From contig RCTD01000008.1 in assembly GCA_014898415.1 (NCBI GenBank), forward strand, positions 992,001-1,056,000: 64,000 bases of DNA, read 5' to 3'. The translations under genes were made by a program, and so were the position numbers. The notes beneath the pieces were generated by a model. That model was not told the origin of the DNA and made no database searches. It was given only the letters and a program-made list of their open reading frames with translations. Each line of letters opens with the position of its first letter. Position 1 is the first letter of the stretch. The DNA is from Stromatinia cepivora (taxonomy: Eukaryota; Ascomycota; Leotiomycetes; Helotiales; Sclerotiniaceae). Below are positions 37,662 to 49,862 of this stretch, one piece after another.

Positions 37662-39375
37662 TCGATAGGAGATTATAAATGCTACAAATAACAAAAGATA
37701 TGGGAGGGTTACTTGGATAGGAGTATATTCAGTGTGTGTCTAGTATTCTCTAGACATTTTCATGTTCATGCTTGGGGCTTTATGATGATCAATGATCAAT
37801 GCCTCCATGGACTATATCACAGGAAAGAAGTGAAAGGGTGGAAAAGGCATGAATGCATGATGGAGGTGAATTGAATCAGTTGTCTTTAAATATAGTAGAT
37901 GAGATTAGATATCTATGAAAAAGATGTTCATATGGGAATTTTTAGGTATCATCTAAACCACTTTTCCAAGTCATTAGCGTACGATAGTATATGCTCTATT
38001 TGACACAAAGGCTAGGTCCTTTGAAGTTACGTTCATAGTAGCCCTATAACATGTATGTGTTACATCACTGGGTAAAAACAAGGGGCGGAGTTGCCAGAAG
38101 GAGTAATCGGGTCGGTAATGGTAGTGTTGATAGCGGCCCCAATTTTTGGCAAGCAAACTGCTTGTAAGAATGGGGGATTAGTCGGTCGATTTCTAACTTC
38201 CTGTTAATGTTTGTTGGATGGACATAACACCTTCTCGAACCTCCTCCTTTCGCACTTTCTTTCAGTGGAGACATGACCGACGCCAAGCATGGTAGCGGGA
38301 GGAAATCAAGTAGGTCCGCTCGGAATGGAGATGAAGCGTGGGAGCATACTTCCCGAGTAGCATTTTTCTTTACTCCGTATGTTTTCATCCCATCTTTGTA
38401 AGCATCATGGCTTGGCGGGTTGACGTTGCCGCAAAAGCTGTTTTCCTTAGTAATTTCCAAAGCATGATTTTTCTTTATTTTAATTGATCAAACGTAAAAA
38501 TGTAAGGCAAAGATACCAGAATCTTTGTCAACAGTCTTTTCACAACATTTTCAAAAATGAATGTTCCCAGTATTTTTGACTATGTGTCAAAGCAAGATGC
38601 TTGCTGCATGAATATTATTACAAGATCCAAGTACTGTCGTATTCGCATGTTTACAAAGCGAAAATCTCTAAAATTTCATGGAGAATCCCCACAAGTTAAA
38701 AGTTACCTACTATCACGAGTTCCCCAAATTCCCCATACTAACAAATAACAAACAATCAGGTTTCCCCGCGATTTTCCCAGAGGTTGGTAAAAGTGGGATA
38801 AATCATGGATGAACTCCGGATTATTTTCCTCACGGTATTACATCGGCCAATTTTCACCATAGGGAATTAATTCGTTCCTCCCACCTGTGGAGATCTAAAG
38901 TTCTAAACATCCTCTCCTCCATCTTGAACTACCTAGTATGTATCGTGTAATCCTGCAAGATCCGCGGTTTTGGCATTTGGTTCGAGCCAATTATAGATCA
39001 CCTCTGTAATCTCGATGATTGGTGAGAGATTGTTAGGGCTGGAGAGCATACAACAAGTTACAAATAAACTATAGTCTACAGCACTTTTCACCAGGAATTC
39101 CAAACAAAATCAGCTCAATATTCTTCCCGCTCAGGGATTGGCCCAATGCCAAGACTGCAAATCTTGCAGGATCATACGGAATTCCCCCGTTGGTAAGTAC
39201 AATCAGGAGTGAATGATGACATTTTCACCGTCCCATTGTTCTTCCAGCTAACTTCTTCTGAAATTGTTATTGCTGCAGATAGAAAAGAGTTCCCGAAGAT
39301 TTGCCATCATCAAGTTTATAAGTAGGAGAGATTATCCAAAGAAATGAAACCAGCAGCTCCAGTAGACAAGTTACA
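37662..39375. other. Intergenic region with the GH3 promoter
   Basis: About 1.7 kb. A TACTCCGTA motif lies at 38371-38379. Near 39132 the sequence ATTGGCCCAAT is a palindromic pair of CCAAT boxes, and a TATAAGTA element sits at about 39317, roughly 60 bp before the GH3 start. The minus frame 38065-38460 has no recognisable domain and is not called. Confidence 0.55.
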
Positions 39376-41971
39376 ATGGCTCCCTTACTTGATATTCTCT
39401 CGCTCCTAGCTGTTTGCATTGCTACTGTCAATGGTCAAGCTTGGGACTCTTCTTTGTTCACGACATCTCCTCCAGTCTATCCTTCTCGTATGTTACTTCC
39501 TTACCCTTCTCGTATCCCCTATGTGTTGGGCTCCAGCGACCCTACAGTACTTCAATACCATAGCACTTGGATTTCTTCAACTTATTTCATCTTGAACAAT
39601 ACTGACATCTCTTCTAGCTGAATTACAAGGTACAGGATGGGAGGAGGCTCTCGTAAAGGCCAAAACCTTCATCGGTAACCTCACATTAGAAGAAAGAGTT
39701 TCACTATTGACTGGTGCAAATGGACCTTGTGTTGGGTAAGAAATTGCATCATTTTCTCGTAGATCTTCTCTCGCTAATACTATCACAAGTAACATCGCAC
39801 CAATCCCACGTGTTGGATTCAAGGGACTCTGTCTTCAAGATGGTCCACTTGCCGTGAGACAGGCTGATTATGTTACCGTATTCCCTGCTGGTCTCACTGC
39901 CGCTGCATCCTGGGATCGAAGTCTCATGCACACACGAGGAGAATATCTTGGTGCTGAGTTTCGTGGTAAAGGTGCTCATGTCTACTTGGGACCTGTAGCT
40001 GGTCCTCTTGGTAGAAGTGCCATGGCAGGAAGAAACTGGGAAGGATTCTCTCCAGATCCCTATCTAACTGGTGTTGCTATGGAAGAGACAATCATTGGTG
40101 TTCAGTCGCAAGGTGTTCAAGCCAGTGCCAAACATTTCCTTGCGTATGAACAAGAGACCCAACGAAATACTGCAGATATCTTCACTTCAACCTGGTCTCC
40201 AAATGACACCCAGCAAATGTCTGTCTCTGCAAATGTTGAGGATAGGACTATTCATGAGTTGTACTTGTGGCCATTTTACAATGCCATTCGCTCTGGTGTC
40301 GCAAATGTCATGTGCTCTTACAACAGAGTTAATTCGTCCTACGCCTGTCAAAACTCCAAACTCTTGAATGGCTTGCTCAAAACTGAGCTTGGTTTCCAAG
40401 GATTTGTTGTATCCGATTGGATGGGAACACATGCTGGCGTTGCCTCTGCCAATGCTGGTTTGGATATGACCATGCCAGGAGCTCAAACTTGGAATGCATT
40501 GGCCCCTGGAATACCATCATATTTCGGTTCCAATCTTACTACTGCTGTGAATAACGGTTCCGTTACCCTTGAACGCCTTAACGATATGGCTCTTCGAGTT
40601 ATGACTCCATACTTCTTCCTTGGACAGGATCAAGATTTCCCTCTTATCGATAGTTCCTCCGGTGCCTATCCACAAATGAACCAATTTAGTGAGCCAGCTA
40701 CTTACGAATCAGACTGGACCTCTTCGATGGGTCCTGCCAGTGTCGATGTCCGTGGAAATCACAGCTGGTTGGTTCGCGAACTCGGTGCTGCTGGAACTGT
40801 CCTTCTCAAGAATACCAACCATGCACTCCCTCTCAATGCTCCCAAACGTATTGGAGTTTTCGGAAATGCTGCCGGAGATTTAACAAATGGTCCTTATCCT
40901 CGTGACAAAGACTATGAATACGGATGTTTACCAGTGGGTGGTGGTTCTGGATCTGGAAGATTTTCTCAACTCATTTCTCCTCTCGAAGCTATCAAGACTC
41001 GTGCTGCTAAGGATGGCTCAATGGTTGAATATATCTTGAACAATACCCAATTAGCCACCTCAGGAGGTCTAAAGAATATGATATACCCTGTCCCAGACGT
41101 GTGCTTGGTATTCATCAAAACATACGCATCCGAGGATAGCGACCGAAAATCCTTAGCATTTGATTGGAATGGAGATTCAGTCGTCGAACAAGTTGCCACA
41201 AACTGCAGCAACACAATCGTTATCTCCCAATCCACAGGTATAAACCTAATGCCATGGGCTAACCACCCCAACGTTACCGCTATCCTCGCTACCCATCTCT
41301 CCGGCGATCAAATCGGAAATAGTTTAGTTGACATTCTCTACGGTGCCTATAATCCCTCCGGACATCTACCCTACACTATCGCCTACAATGCATCAGACTA
41401 CTCCTTTGCCTCCATCACCACCAGCCCATCCTCCAATGCAACAGATGCCTGGCAATCAGATTTCACCGAACGTCTTCTTATCGATTACCGATACTTTGAT
41501 TACCATAACATTTCCGTCCTTTACGAATTCGGTTTCGGTCTCAGCTACACAACATTTAATCTCTCCTCATTAACCATCTCTCCCATTTCCAACACCACTC
41601 TCTCATCTACCCCTGCTGTCATGGCACCAAATACTAGTATTCCTGGCGGAAACCCAGATCTCTGGACCCCGATCTACACTGTCACAGCTTCAGTAACCAA
41701 CACAGGAAACTTTTCAGGTGCCGCCATTCCTCAACTTTATATTACGATTCCGGAAACGGATGGAGAAACTCCGGTGAAACAATTGAGAGGATTTGAAAAG
41801 ATTGGTTTGAAGGCGGGAGAAAGTAAGAATGTTAGGTTTGAGTTGATGAGGAGGGATATTAGTATTTGGGATGTGCAATTACAGGAGTGGAGGATTCCGG
41901 AGGGGGAATTTGGGGTAAAGGTCGGTTTTTCGAGTAGGGATTTGAGGGTTGAGGGGAGTTTTGAGCTTTGA
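39376..41971 (+). CDS. Secreted GH3 beta-glucosidase, 803 residues
   Basis: Exons 39376-39487, 39618-39735 and 39790-41971 encode 803 residues. GH3 beta-glucosidases release glucose from cellobiose and short beta-glucans; a secreted form suits plant cell-wall degradation. Residues 1-20 are a signal peptide (hydrophobic LLDILSLLAVCIATVNG, cleaved near Gly20-Gln21). The catalytic domain includes GLCLQDGPLAVR, the KHF motif near 191-193 and the nucleophile Asp of GFVVSDW near residue 286. The C-terminal half has the second GH3 domain (VLLKNTNHALPL) and a fibronectin-III-like end (VTNTGNFSGAAIPQLYI). Many N-x-S/T sequons are present, as expected for a secreted protein. Length and motif order match the family; no defect is seen. 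Confidence 0.97.
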
Positions 41972-43055
41972 GCTTTGGGGTTTGAGATGTTAGGTGCCAA
42001 AATTTTGGATGGGAGGGTGAGGTGAGGAAAAAGTAGTTTACGGTTTGATGATTTATGTTTAATGATTTTGTATGGCCTGGGTGGGTATAAATTCGGTTAT
42101 ACTAGGTCCTAAAAAGAAATATCTTGTATATATATAGTAGATTGGGGATAATAAAGTTAATAACATTTTATGTTTATGATTATGTTCACGTTTATGATTA
42201 TATTCATATCTATACCACATCAACTCTTGAGACACATATAGAATGAATTTTCCCTGTATAAACTTTTCTTTTCCTTCCTTTCCTTTCCATCCCTATAAAT
42301 CAGAAATAAAAATAACCTCACGCCCGATCTTAATGAATGTGTGTATATCTAGCTTCAAGCTTGGTAAATCATAAGACTCTATTCCATCATCATCTTTTTA
42401 TATTCATAGCCTTGCGGGTTCCTACTCGAACTTCAAGATCTTTTTTTATATCACAAGATGTACAGACTGGATAGCCACAAACTCTACCGCGCAGAATTGG
42501 ACCCTAGAGCTTACTGTGGTGTTCTGTGCTAGTGGTCGTTTTATAGATAAAGAGCAAGTGCAAGAGCTGGAACTGGAGCCGCAATCCCTCTTGTCGGAAG
42601 ACTTTAAGTTCAAAATCATGTTTTAAAAGTATATTGGGGGTTTAATTGGAGAGGTAATATCACGGCAATGAGGGCTAAATATTGCATCATGGTGTCTTGA
42701 ACTACCCTCTATCATCCAGCTACTTACTCTAAATACCCTGTCTTCGTAAGATTATGTACCCCTTTCCTACCACTCACCTTCTCTCAAAAAAAATACCTCG
42801 GTATCTTTGTTAATTTTAATCAGTGCATTTCGTGAGCCTCGAATCCTCGTGGCTGCTGTTGGTTATGCTCTGTTTCGTTACGTCGGTGTGTGGTTGTTTC
42901 AGAAACCAATGTGGAAGAAGCAGAAGCAAACCAAAATTCCACTTTCTCGTCGGGTTCACCGTCGCAATCCCACTTCTCACCCGGCTTGCGCTATAAATCA
43001 CGGTTCGATGATTTTATGCGCTGGTGGAAATCCTCCGCATCAAACAGTTTGGGCT
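41972..43055. other. Intergenic region downstream of the GH3 gene
   Basis: About 1.1 kb. A plus frame at 42807-43118 overlaps the candidate minus-strand small gene and shows no domain. No RNA or mobile element is recognised. Confidence 0.55.
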
Positions 43056-43355
43056 TTACATCTTGAAGGCTACCAAAAGTGCCTTGCTCTCAGCTGCCCT
43101 GTCCTCAGCTGCCTCTAACCAATCCTCGACTGCCCTTTCCTTTGCTGCCTCATCCTCAGCTACCTTTCGCTTATTCTCCTTCATCTCCTTGAAAATTTCG
43201 CTGACTCTCCATTTCATCTCTAAGAAAATCGGGGTAGTTACAATGCCAACTTTGGTCATACCATTCAATGACCTTAGCAACTCGAAATTCATAATCACAA
43301 AACATATGAGTAAACCAATGATAGAATTTATCTTCGGCCTCAAAAGACCACCCAT
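43056..43355 (-). CDS. Possible small membrane/coiled-coil protein, 99 residues
   Basis: A single-exon minus frame starts at an ATG preceded by an A-rich context and codes 99 residues. A hydrophobic segment (INSIIGLLICFVIMNFELL, about residues 9-27) could be one membrane helix. The last 50 residues are strongly charged and heptad-like (KEMKENKRKVAEDEAAKERAVEDW), suggesting an amphipathic helix. I recognise no family. An opposite-strand frame of 117 codons covers the same bases but translates to Ser/Leu-rich shadow sequence, so the minus strand is preferred. It has a membrane-anchor plus coiled-coil look, but the call rests on composition only. Confidence 0.4.
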   Translation of the reverse strand: MGGLLRPKINSIIGLLICFVIMNFELLRSLNGMTKVGIVTTPIFLEMKWRVSEIFKEMKENKRKVAEDEAAKERAVEDWLEAAEDRAAESKALLVAFKM

Positions 43356-45154
43356 TTTCCTCTTTTCATCTCACTAAAGATGGATATATGAAATAGAGAT
43401 TGCAATATCTTCCCTCATCTCCATCGTACCGTCACAATGTCCAAACAACAATTGGCAATTAAATTGCGATGCCTTGCGTTGCATTGCCATAGTCTCCTTC
43501 TCACCTCTTCCCCAGCATCGCATTCGAGAGTTGCGCATAATTATTTCTCGAGGTGGCTATATAGAATCAATAAAACATATCTGATGCTACAGCAATGATT
43601 GAATTCTCCCTCATGAAATACTCCGTAGCATCCGTTCGTTCTAGCGTCGCACTATTTCTCACTGTTCATTTTAGCACCGCACTATTTCTCCCACTGCTCA
43701 TTTAATTGGCCTGTTCACTTTAGTCATTGTTCATTTAGTGTCATCCGTTCGTTTTAGTGTTGTACTAATTCTCCCATTGCTCATTTAATTGGTCTGTTCA
43801 TTTTAGCATCGCGCTATTTCTCCCACTGCACATTTTAGCGTCCGCTCATCCTCCGCCTATCTCTCAATGAGCTGCTCCTCCATAATGTATTTTTCACCGA
43901 TCGCTTATATACCCCTATTGGCAATGTATTCGATACTTTTGATGCGGTTGATGTATTCATTAATGGAATAGATACAGGAAATCGAAATTTTGCTATGCAC
44001 AGGTACACTGATAACCCTCGGTATGGATGGATTTCTCTACTCTGGGAAGCAAATGCATATCATATACTGGAGTAATTAGTACTCGGTAGAGTATCCCAGA
44101 CCGCGATAGCGTAATTTATTATATCCCGCTCATTGTTTATATTGGACTTGACACTAAGGCCTTGATGCACATTGACATTCGTTGAAGTACTCAAGAATGA
44201 TTTCTATCGTTTTCAGATCCGAGCTATTCCTTGTCATTCCAGAGGTATGTCAAGTATGGCGATGTTTCTTGTAGTTTTACCATCATATTATGAGGTCTAA
44301 GTATGCACTGACAGCGTAAGCGTAACCTGCATCAAAGACTTGTTTGGGCAAAGCTGGTATCGACCTGATGTGATGATATAGTAGTGCTCAGTTTCATTGT
44401 TACCATCGTCGATAATAAACTATGAATCTAGGAAATAAGACAATCCGCATAATAGTCCTGTGAAAGGACCACGTATACCCACGGCTCCACGCTGGTACCC
44501 CCTACTAGATAGTATTTCTAACTGTGAAAATGGAGACAAAAAGAGCTTTCTCGTTTTCCACGGCACTAGCTGCAAGGAATTGAAAGAGAAAGTAACATGT
44601 AGAATAACTTTCCAGTGCTGCAAGATGATATTTTCGTGGAAGTCATGATGATGTGAAAGCGAAGGGGTTTTATTATCGTGAGGAAAGAATTCTCTTTCTA
44701 GATGGCATTCCTTTACCTTGGGAAAGTAGTAGCAATCGAACGCTGACGACATATCTTAAACACTCTAAAAACAATCCAATCAGTGTTGTATTGATGCTAT
44801 CGATGATAAAACCGGACAAGGAAAAAACCAGATTTCCGGCTTAGAAATGCGAGCCCCTGACAGATAGATTATGAATTTCCGGCTACCGTAGTGCACAATC
44901 TTACCAATCACCCTGAACTCCTCACTCATCATATTCCATCCATATTCGCAATTCCATGTATTGAAGACTTTGTATAATCTGTTCAAACCCAAATATCGAG
45001 TGAGAATATCTGCAAGGAAGAGCTTGTTTGTAGCTGTTGGAAGTACACAAACATTGACGCAGTGTAACAAGCTGACTCATCACGTAACCAGTCTATGGGA
45101 CTCCTATCTAAAGATTCCTAGACTAGGTAACGCGAGAGATAAGGAACCGACGAG
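43356..45154. other. Intergenic region upstream of the first MFS gene
   Basis: About 1.8 kb holding the diverged tandem repeat at 43629-43850 and a TACTCCGTA motif at 43619-43627. No supported gene. Confidence 0.55.
43629..43850. repeat. Diverged tandem repeat, two units of about 110 bp
   Basis: Two long units each open with CATCCGTTCGTT and contain CTCATTTAATTGG, CTGTTCA and shorter internal repeats of GCACTATTTCTC followed by TTTTAGC. Within each long unit a subunit of about 40 bp recurs, so the tract looks like a decaying higher-order satellite. Boundaries are approximate. Confidence 0.7.
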
Positions 45155-47179
45155 ATGGGAAGTGGAGCGATTGGGAAACGAAATGGAAATGGGGTGATTG
45201 ATGAACAAAGTTCTTTGCTTGGGGATAGGAGACGAAGAGATTGTGTTGATGGAGATGATCATGATGATGTATCGACGGGCCAAAGTGGGGGTGAAGATGA
45301 TATTAGCAATGTTGATGATATTGAGGATAAAGCAAATCAACAGGTTGGGAAATTAAGAGCTATATTGATAAGTATCAGTGTATTCGGTTTGATATTCCTT
45401 CAAGGTATGTTCTCTGGGAATTTAGTACCTAGTATTGGAGATGAAAACTTCGGTTGGACTTAGTATACTAATTAGAATTATAATTCTAGCAACAAACATG
45501 TCCGGAATTTCAACCACACAATCCAAAATAGCAGAAGATCTCGATTCATTTACTGAAGCAAGTTGGTTTACATCTACATACCTCGTAAGATATCTTTTCT
45601 CATGATCATCTGATCACATACTTACATCTAATCTCAGATAGCCATGTCATCCATATCACCAGTAGCAGCACGATTAGCTCAAATTTTCTCCCCTAGAAAC
45701 TGTATCCTAACAGCAGCACTACTATTTGCAATCGGGGGAATCGTCACATCACAAGCCACAGATCTTAAAACTTTCCTCATGGGAAGAGCTATAAGTGGGA
45801 TTGGAGGTGCGGGAATCATGACCATCAGTCTCATCTTAATATTAGAACTCACTAGTAAAAAACGTCGAGGTATCTTCATCGGATTAACTAATTCCGGATT
45901 TACGCTGGGTGTATCTCTGGGTGCGGTTGTCTGGGGAGCTTTATTACCCGTCGTGGGTTGGAGATCTTTGTTTTTGTTTCAGTCGCCTCTGGCTGTACTT
46001 TCTGGAATTGGCATTTATTTCAGTATTCCCAAGAGTTTTACCTCTGGACACAAGAGTGTAGATGGGGAAACTATTACTTCTAAACTTGCAAAAATCGATT
46101 ATCTCGGATCTCTTTTTCTCGTAAGTAATATCTTACTACTCACTACACTGCACCTATGAGCATGGACTCCAGCTGAATCCTCCAGATCACAACCATCATC
46201 CTCTTCCTCTACGGACTCTCATCACCAAAGGTCGAATGGCTACCTATTCTCTTCTCAATTCTTACCCTCATACTCTTCCTCTACATCGAGCTTAAAATTG
46301 CCACCGACCCAATTATACCCATCAGCGTGTTAAAATCTCGTGGAGCCCTCCTGTCTTGTATTTCCCAACTAGGAATTATGTCTGCAAGATGGAGTATCCT
46401 ATTCTACGCACCCGTCTACGCAATCTCTATCCGCGGCTGGTCCCCCGCATCCGCAGGTTCAATTCTCATACCTACAAACGTGGGATTTGCTCTAGGTGGT
46501 ATCATAGCCGGCGCATTCCATATCAAAAGAGCAGGGAGTTTCTGGTTGTACGTTCCATCCATCCCATCCCATTATCTTCCACTCCACCCCCAAAAACCAA
46601 ACATCAAATGTCTAACAACATCACAGACCCTGCATAATATCCCTCACCCTCTTCTCCACAACCCTAATCTTCTTCTCTCAATTCTCTCTCCCCAACACCC
46701 CCGTCCCCCTCTTCATTCTCCTCGCCCTCACAAACGGCCTCTGCATCGGCGCAGCCGTAAACTACACCCTAGCCCACCTCCTACACCTCACACCCCCCTC
46801 CACGCACTTCATCTCCACCTCCCTAATAACCACCTTCCGGGGCTTCGCCGGCTCATTCGGTTCTGCTATCGGCGGCGGCGCTTTTATCCGCGTCCTAAAA
46901 ACCGGACTCGAAGATGGTTTTACGAGGAATGGGGGTATGGAGGGAAGAGAAGAGTTAGTGAGGAAATTATTAGGAAGTCCGGCGCTGGTGGATACGCTTG
47001 CTGGTGTGGAGAGAAGTGTAGCGGTTCAGGCTTATGTGTCTGGATTTAGGGCGTTGTGGGGTGGGGCGGCGGTGGTGGCGTTTTTGATGGTGGGTGTGCA
47101 GGCTGCGGCGGGGTGGGAGGGGTATGGGTATAGTAAGGGAGAGGAGGATGAGAGGTTGGGGGTTGGGAATGAGGTTTAG
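45155..47179 (+). CDS. MFS transporter, 580 residues (vacuolar amino-acid/drug type)
   Basis: Exons 45155-45404, 45490-45584, 45638-46120, 46186-46547 and 46627-47179 encode 580 residues. A hydrophilic acidic N terminus of about 65 residues is followed by many hydrophobic helices. Motifs include ATNMSGISTTQSKIAEDL with SWFTSTYLIAMSS (the start of the transporter core) and GRAISGIGGAGIM. These resemble fungal drug:H+ antiporter-2-like and vacuolar basic-amino-acid exporters of the fnx/Vba group; substrate is unknown. The last helix is followed by a charged tail. The last exon is read in a different frame from the long overlapping frame 46327-47049, and splicing at 46548-46626 is needed to keep the helices. 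It is convergent with the next MFS gene. Confidence 0.88.
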
Positions 47180-48058
47180 GGGGAGGGGATGGAGGGGATG
47201 GAGGAGGGTGTTTAGTGGTTGTTTGATATAATTTGTGTTATTTTGCTGTGTTATGTAGGATAGAGTTTAGATGAATTGCTAATTTAGAAATAGGCTCTGC
47301 GACATATAACGCATGGAATTAGAAACAGAAATAGAAATAGAAACACATACGAGTAGATTATATTTACTAAATATACACGATTAACACTATCAAGAGATTA
47401 ACAAGCAAACTATAATAAATCGAATCCTCGGCTTTAATAATAAATATACGGACTAATTAAAGAAGAATATAAAAGTAAAATATCCCACTCTCTTTTGAAA
47501 ACCTAGTTCTTTGTACTTTTTAACTCGTTGATCTATAGCTTAATAGAGTAAATCACCACAAATAAATAAATTCCAAGAAATTTTTTTAAATTTTTTTTTT
47601 TAAAAAAAAGAAGAAAGAAGCTACTAAATAATTGAACATCGATTAATCTCTCATTTCCCACTTCTCATTCCACCTCAATATACGTGAGAAGATAATCTTA
47701 CAACTTACAACCAGCCCAATTTCCTCTTCCATATCATAAAATATCAATCCCACCCCATCTTCATTTCCTCACTTCTATACGAGATTTCCTTTTTTATTAA
47801 TAATTAATATATACCATTTCATCATTTCATAGATTCCTATTATCATATTTGTAATAAACATATTTCCTTTCCTCAGGTTTGTTTAATCTATATTCCTGGT
47901 CCTATTCGTGGTCCTATCCAATTTGCTGTTTCATATCATTACCCCCTTGATTATTATTTCGTGTTCAGTTCCGAGGTCATTGTACTAGAGTGTGTAGGAA
48001 GCATCTTTTTTATGCCTCTTTCTTACAATATAAACGGTCCTACCAATCATGCAATTTT
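47180..48058. other. A+T-rich spacer between convergent MFS genes
   Basis: About 0.9 kb of mostly A+T-rich sequence. At about 47580-47608 two poly-T runs meet a poly-A run, able to pair as a T/A hairpin; this may simply be low-complexity DNA. No gene is seen. Confidence 0.6.
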
Positions 48059-49862
48059 TCATACTAAATCATCTTCCCGCCCTAACACCACCTCCTCCTT
48101 CTCCTTCTGCTTTCCACCTCCACCCCCCACCTCTACATCCATCTGCCCCTCACCCCCACTCTCCCCACCCTTCCCATCCACCCCCTCCCTCCACCTCTTC
48201 CCCCACCTAACCGCCGCCCAAGTCGCCGCACTACTCCCCACAAGAAACCCTGCACTAACCGTCGAAAACCACCCAACGCCCATCCTCTCCACCGCCGGCA
48301 AAACCGTCGCACTCCCCGCCGCCGCAAACAAATACCGAATCATATAATTCCCCGCGATAACCTCCGCACCACTCCTCTGCATCACATCCAAACAATACGT
48401 ATTCAGACTTGGGAAACAGAAGAGTTGCGCCACGCCTTGGATAAACATCATGATGACGGGGAGGGGGATACCTCCGAACTCCTTTTCGACGGACCACCCG
48501 TAGAGAAGCATGCAGGCGGGAATGACGATACCCATGAAGGGGAGGGCGGAGCGGAGTCGATCTTCGGGGACTCGTGTCCCGCGGATATGCATGTATTTGT
48601 TGGTTATGTGGTCTGAGTAGCGGCCGCCGAAGAAGGTTCCGACGATATAGCCGAAACCTGGGGCGAGGTAGAAAAGTCCGGATTGGATAGGGCTGGTGAG
48701 GTGGAAGCGAGGGTTGAGGATGTAGCGGATCTGTGGGTGGTTGTTAGCTTGCCTCTTCTTCCGTGGTGAGATAAGATATAAGGAATAGGAAAACATACAG
48801 GAGTCAAAAGCGAATACATATTCCAGACCAAACTACTACTGGCCAACGCCACCATAATCAAATTCGGATACTTATAAAGTCTGACGACTCTCCACGGATT
48901 CAACATTCCCCACAATACACCAGCTTTCCTCTTCCAATTCATCCCAACCAATTCATCTTTCTTCATTCGATGAATGGTTTCCGGTAACAGGAAATAGGCT
49001 CCAATTACCGCACATGCGGCTAATGCAGTTTGGAGCCAGAAAATTACACGCCAGGATTGGAATGTTATGATTATACCGCCGATGAATGGACCAAGTGCAG
49101 GACCAATAAGTGTACCAGAGAGGAACCATCCCATGGCCGTTCCACGTTCTGTTGGGCGATAGATGTCCCCTATGCAGGCAGCTCCAATGGTTAGGAATGA
49201 AGTTCCTTGAAATGCCGTTAAGATACGGAAAATAAAGAAGGCGGGAAGATTAGGAGCGAGAGCTGTGCCAATTGAGCATGCTGTAAAGAGGGCGGATGTG
49301 ATGAGGGAAATCTAGGGTTGTTAGTACCTTCAAAAATACTCAAGCAACAGAGTTATAAACCTACCCATCTCCTTCCATAAACCTGACCCAATGGGCCCCA
49401 TATTAGCGGACTTACACCCATAAACAACATATACAACGCATTACTCAAATTGATAATAGTACCGGTACTCCCATACGTAGCCGCCACCTCTGGCACCGCG
49501 GCCAATACGGTGGTACTACTAATTGGAGCCAAGAAACTACAAAAGGAAAGCAAAGCCACGACAACAAGTTTGCGATTGGGAGGAATACGATCGTAGATAG
49601 AATCAGGGATGGATATATTAGAGTGCGTTTGTTGAATTGGCGCATCTTGTGTATTGGAGATGTGCGAGGCAATGGGAGCGAGATTCGAAGGTGGTGAGTG
49701 TGAGATGGAACTACCTGTACTGTGAATGGAATAGGTGTCGGATTCTTCATGGGAAGTGATGGGTTCATTTTTCTGGTGAGGAGACGTTTGGATTTGTGTT
49801 GTCTGTGATGTCAATCCATGTCCGCTCGTTGACGAATCATGGTGGTCTAGACTTGAAGCCAT
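48059..49862 (-). CDS. MFS drug:H+ antiporter (DHA1, Qdr/Tpo-like), 560 residues
   Basis: Exons 49365-49862, 48799-49311 and 48059-48730, all phase-0 junctions, encode 560 residues. A Ser/His/Gln-rich cytosolic N terminus of about 95 residues leads into twelve predicted membrane helices. MFS motif A is visible as GPLGQVYGRRW, followed by FQGTSFLTIGAACIGDIYRPTERGTAMGW, matching DHA1 proton antiporters of the Qdr group that export drugs, polyamines or acids at the plasma membrane. The tail is rich in Gly, Lys and Glu. Start chosen at the first ATG of the long frame. Substrate cannot be told from the sequence. Confidence 0.92.

Noticed and set aside
38065..38460. 131-codon minus frame
   Set aside because: No recognisable domain, no splice support, and lies in the GH3 upstream region.
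38977..38990. tRNA B-box-like GGTTCGAGCC
   Set aside because: No matching A box or cloverleaf could be formed around it.
46327..47049. Long plus frame continuing past the MFS exon
   Set aside because: After 46548 it becomes Pro/His/Arg-rich shadow sequence; splicing to 46627 restores membrane helices.
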